Below, one piece after another: positions 29,945 to 32,215 of a stretch of 32,215 nt of DNA. Source of the stretch: a virus; the IMG/VR virus record IMGVR_UViG_3300005538_000223, positions 1 through 32,215 of that record, one strand, 5' to 3'. Below the pieces are notes generated by a model. That model was not told where the DNA came from and searched no databases. It saw nothing but the letters and a program-made list of their open reading frames with translations. How positions within the stretch are numbered: the first letter of the stretch is position 1; every line of letters begins with the position of its first letter. A program made the translations under genes and the position numbers.

Positions 29945-30874
29945 TTATGAGTTCGGGTCGCCTGTTTCAAGCCAGCGTTTCCAGCGGCCATATTGCAGTG
30001 TGTGTAGAGGCGGACTCTGCGTCTCTTCCCAGTCTGAAATCGACTGTCCCAAATACTCAGCCTTCGTAGTACCGCGTTGGCGTAGGTATTCGGGAACGAC
30101 GGTTGCCTCTAACTGAGCGAGCACCGCTCTGCGTTCTTCATCGGTCGGTTGAGCGTGCCTCATCGTTTCAGGCAGACCCGCTTTCTTGTCTGTTACAAAC
30201 GCAATCCACATTTCTTTCTCGACTTTCGCTTGGTTGCGGAGTTTCAGAGGCGCAGCCTCTGAGAAAGAAGTCTGTTCCTTCAAGCTCCTGCCTTCCGGCC
30301 TGCCGTTTTCCGTAGGAAGGCAGGCAGGCTGTTGTAGTGGGACTTTGGTTGTCGCTGCGCTCTGCTCTTGCTCTGCTCTGTTGTTGCTCTGTTGTGGTTC
30401 TGAATCTGTTCTGTTCTGCTCTGCTCTGTTAGTTATCGTTTTGCTATCGCGTTCGCTATCGTTGTCTGATAGCGGATTTGATACGCCCGCTATCGTTTTG
30501 CTACCGCGATTACGATAGGCACGCTGAGCATCGGAGTCGGCGCTACCGCCTAACCGTCCGTTCTCAGCGGCAGCGCGACGAGCGCCGTCTGTGTTTTGAA
30601 TCTCAAAGTCGATGCGCGACTGGCAGTAGCATCCGGCAACGTTTTTCTTGAAGAAACGGTTCAGGACGAAAGCAACGGACTCCTGCTCGTCTTTTGTGAA
30701 CGCTCCAACCATCCTGAAAACTGTCGGAAGTTCTGACGGCAAAGGTCCGCCAACTTTGTAGTACGCCAACATGCAGCACAAATAAGCACCGTGTTGGGCT
30801 TGGGTTAAATCGAGCGTGTCGTTCGTGTAATCGTTCCAGTAAAACGGAAACCATAGGTCTTTATTTCGGCTCAT
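29945..30874 (-). CDS. DUF1376 (YdaU-like) replication-associated protein
   Basis: A 309-residue protein. The N-terminal ~95 residues are a DUF1376 domain: KDLWFPFYWNDYTNDTLDLTQAQHGAYLCCMLAYYKVGGPLP and RFFKKNVAGCYCQSRIDFEI. Members sit next to replication genes in many prophages and may act in origin binding. Residues ~100-215 are a low-complexity Gln/Asn/Ser/Glu/Arg linker (NRAEQNRTDSEPQQSNNRAEQEQ). A C-terminal helical part ends LQYGRWKRWLETGDPNS. The linker DNA contains an iteron-like cluster (30433-30519) and GAGCA-type repeats (about 30355-30430). ATG overlaps the upstream stop (ATGA). Confidence 0.85.
   Translation of the reverse strand: MSRNKDLWFPFYWNDYTNDTLDLTQAQHGAYLCCMLAYYKVGGPLPSELPTVFRMVGAFTKDEQESVAFVLNRFFKKNVAGCYCQSRIDFEIQNTDGARRAAAENGRLGGSADSDAQRAYRNRGSKTIAGVSNPLSDNDSERDSKTITNRAEQNRTDSEPQQSNNRAEQEQSAATTKVPLQQPACLPTENGRPEGRSLKEQTSFSEAAPLKLRNQAKVEKEMWIAFVTDKKAGLPETMRHAQPTDEERRAVLAQLEATVVPEYLRQRGTTKAEYLGQSISDWEETQSPPLHTLQYGRWKRWLETGDPNS
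30433..30519. repeat. Iteron-like cluster, candidate replication origin
   Basis: Seven CGATAGC-like units, in both orientations, lie at about 30433, 30443, 30455, 30469, 30490, 30500 and 30513. One pair, GCTATCG and GATAGCG-type, makes a perfect 7-bp inverted repeat around GTTGTCT. Two longer units share ATCGTTTTGCTA(T/C)CGCG. The position inside a replication-associated gene resembles the lambda origin in gene O. Confidence 0.5.
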
Positions 30875-31068
30875 CGCACACCCCCGACCGATTCCGGCTC
30901 GAAAAAGGCTTTCAAGAAGAGAAGCCCTGCTTTGGTGGTAGTGATGTCATCTTCTACAGTGAAGATTTCATTTTCTGAGTCTGGTGATTCCAACATCACC
31001 TTCTTGTCGGAAGTGACGATGATTTTGATTCCGCGCCCTAAGTCAAATACCTGTGCGTCACAGTTCAT
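30871..31068 (-). CDS. Hypothetical protein, 65 residues
   Basis: Starts MNCDAQVFDLGRGIKIIVTSDKKVMLESPDSENEIFTVEDD and ends LLFLKAFFEPESVGGVR. Strand-rich with an acidic middle; no family recognised. ATG at 31068 has GGAG 6 bases upstream and lies inside the end of the upstream gene; the longer basic frame from 31146 is a shadow. The stop overlaps the DUF1376 ATG. Confidence 0.65.
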   Translation of the reverse strand: MNCDAQVFDLGRGIKIIVTSDKKVMLESPDSENEIFTVEDDITTTKAGLLFLKAFFEPESVGGVR

Positions 31069-31321
31069 TTTCTTTCTCCGTTTCTGCTTCGTCTTCTTCA
31101 ATCGGGAAAACAGGCCCGAAGGCGTCTTGCATTTCGTGAAGAGCACGCACCTGCGCGTTCGGTGACGTGAAGGTCTGATGATTCATCTCGCAGTCGAGCA
31201 GGTGAAGGAAGCGCTCTTTCAGTTCCTGCTCGTCGTCCATGTCGTAAATCGGGTCTGCACAGAAACCACGAAGCAGACCACCAAGCCATCGAACTTGTTC
31301 CGGCGTGAGTTCTACCTTCAC
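31058..31321 (-). CDS. Hypothetical protein, 87 residues
   Basis: Acidic helical protein: starts VKVELTPEQVRWLGGLLRGFCADPIYDMDDEQELKERFLHLLDCEM and ends with a very acidic tail (PIEEDEAETEKENEL). GTG start overlaps the upstream TGA (GTGA) with GGAG just before it. No family recognised; an acidic small early protein could be a DNA mimic, but that is only a guess. Confidence 0.68.
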   Translation of the reverse strand: MKVELTPEQVRWLGGLLRGFCADPIYDMDDEQELKERFLHLLDCEMNHQTFTSPNAQVRALHEMQDAFGPVFPIEEDEAETEKENEL

Positions 31322-31608
31322 AGCTCCACCCCCAGAAGTTCGTCAGCAACCTTCGCGGCATCGGCCATGTGACTCAATGTCCCATTTGTGAACCGATAGA
31401 GTTCAGCCTCTGGCCGCGTAATATTCGGCGTCTTGCTCGCCCATTTCTTGGTTATCGCGATTGCTTTGCGAATGTAGTCGTGGGGAAAATACTGCGCCCA
31501 GGAAACAATCCACGCCCGCTCAGGCTTGAAGCCGAAGGCTTGATGCCACAGCATTATTTCGTCGCGTAGGAACGGAACATCATCTCTAGTAAGACTTCTC
31601 TTTTGCAT
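31318..31608 (-). CDS. Hypothetical protein, 96 residues
   Basis: Starts MQKRSLTRDDVPFLRDEIMLWHQAFGFKPERAWIVSWAQYFPHDYIRKAIAITKKW, then TPNITRPEAELYRFTNGTLSHMADAAKVADELL. Tryptophan-rich helical protein, no named family; it vaguely recalls phage replication accessory or loader-type proteins. ATG at 31608 is chosen because GGAG lies 7 bases before it; TTG at 31614 is rejected. Confidence 0.68.
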   Translation of the reverse strand: MQKRSLTRDDVPFLRDEIMLWHQAFGFKPERAWIVSWAQYFPHDYIRKAIAITKKWASKTPNITRPEAELYRFTNGTLSHMADAAKVADELLGVEL

Positions 31609-31652
31609 TTTCAATCTCCTTGTCGATTCGCCGATTCGGTCGGCCTTCCGTG

Positions 31653-31913
31653 CTACTGCTTTGTTTCCGGTTCCACGATGCGAACTTTAGTGGCGCCTGC
31701 ATATTTGTAGAAATGAACGATGTGTCCATCAGGGACCGACGCGAAACTCTTCAGAGTTTTCTTAAGGTTTGCGACGACGGCGGAGTCGGCTAAAAACTCC
31801 ACGAGTTCGTTCTCGGCGCTGTGCTGCGTTTTAGAGAAGGTCTTCATCGACTTTTCGTTTTCGATTGCGGTCGCTAGATTTCTTCGTAGTTCTTGGATCG
31901 GGATTGTTAACAT
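31653..31913 (-). CDS. Hypothetical protein, 86 residues
   Basis: Starts MLTIPIQELRRNLATAIENEKSM, then KTQHSAENELVEFLADSAVVANLKKTLKSFASVPDGHIVHFYKYAGATKVRIVEPE. Helix-then-strand layout; no recognised family. Ribosome site GGAGCAAGAAA-ATG. The 44-base gap to the next gene shows nothing of note. Confidence 0.68.
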   Translation of the reverse strand: MLTIPIQELRRNLATAIENEKSMKTFSKTQHSAENELVEFLADSAVVANLKKTLKSFASVPDGHIVHFYKYAGATKVRIVEPETKQ

Positions 31914-31942
31914 TTTCTTGCTCCGTTGTTTCTTTGGGATTG

Positions 31943-32215
31943 TTAGCTGCTGTGATTGTCGATAGTGGAAAAACCGAGTTGGCGCAGCGCCGAAAGGTCA
32001 TTCCACAATTGTTCGCGCCACTCTGACTCTCGCGTTGAGACTGTCAGCTCGTATGTGTCGGTCTCATCGTCAGCTCGCCATCGGGCGAATGTTAAGATGA
32101 CGAACCCTCCGGTGCCTGGCTCTTGCGTCCGTTCCTCTACTAACTCCGCAATCGCGTCATTTGCTCCTTTGTCATCCAACTTGATAGCGAAAAGCTCATC
32201 TAATAAGCAGGTCAT
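31943..32215 (-). CDS. Hypothetical protein, 90 residues, at window edge
   Basis: Starts at the last base of the window with MTCLLDELFAIKLDDKGANDAIAELVEERTQEPGTGG, then strands (FVILTFARWRADDETDTYELTVSTRESEWREQLWNDLSALRQLGFSTIDN). Acidic, soluble, no family recognised. The true start could lie further right, outside the window. Confidence 0.6.
   Translation of the reverse strand: MTCLLDELFAIKLDDKGANDAIAELVEERTQEPGTGGFVILTFARWRADDETDTYELTVSTRESEWREQLWNDLSALRQLGFSTIDNHSS

Noticed and set aside
30433-30519. CRISPR-like array
   Set aside because: Units are short, in both orientations and unevenly spaced, without uniform repeats and spacers.

Overview
This window is a long piece of a temperate tailed phage, most likely an integrated siphovirus-type prophage. 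It starts exactly at the stop codon of a tyrosine integrase and ends exactly at an ATG, so both ends are cut at gene borders and neither attachment site is visible. The integrase's catalytic segment reads WHGWQGWRRG. I associate the WHGW-RRG style with integrases of Acidobacteriota (Terriglobales-type soil bacteria), so that host is my best guess. It is an inference from memory; no host gene is visible.

Layout, left to right. (1) 1-2.5 kb: integrase (-), a small helix-turn-helix excisionase/regulator-like gene (+) behind a perfect inverted repeat, an antisense ORF with no clean start, and a secreted Rap1a/Tai-type immunity-like protein (+). (2) 2.2-12.3 kb, all on the minus strand: tail genes ordered like the Rhodobacter gene transfer agent baseplate (tape measure, DUF2460, DUF2163 hub, NlpC/P60 peptidase, giant tail-tip protein). 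The tail-tip protein ends in a Hint (intein-like) domain. The tail assembly chaperone pair has a CCCAAAC -1 frameshift site. (3) 12.3-25.4 kb: tail tube, a family 2 glycosyltransferase, head-tail joining proteins, a fibre-like protein, ClpP-type head protease, portal with a C-terminal JAMM-like domain, large terminase, HK97-fold capsid and small terminase. The capsid gene lies between the two terminase genes instead of after the protease. A divergent two-helix membrane protein gene (+) sits between capsid and small terminase. (4) 25.6-29 kb: small unknown genes, then lysozyme, an unknown gene, a holin-like protein and an HNH endonuclease. (5) 29-32.2 kb: early-type genes, including a DUF1376 replication-associated protein whose coding sequence holds an iteron-like cluster.

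Transcription order on the minus strand is right to left: replication and regulation, HNH, lysis, small unknowns, packaging, capsid, connector, tail, integrase. Many neighbours overlap by ATGA or GTGA, which suggests translational coupling. Only three genes run the other way (HTH, Rap1a/Tai-like, two-helix membrane protein); the last two look like cargo genes (morons).

The most unusual features are: an asymmetric motif, GCCGT(C/A)ACA-N6-GG-like, found eight times near gene starts, always in the direction of transcription and in different reading frames; the portal-JAMM fusion; the C-terminal Hint domain of the tail tip; the displaced capsid gene; and the iteron cluster inside the DUF1376 gene. 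No repressor, DNA polymerase, helicase, tRNA, insertion sequence or CRISPR array was seen.
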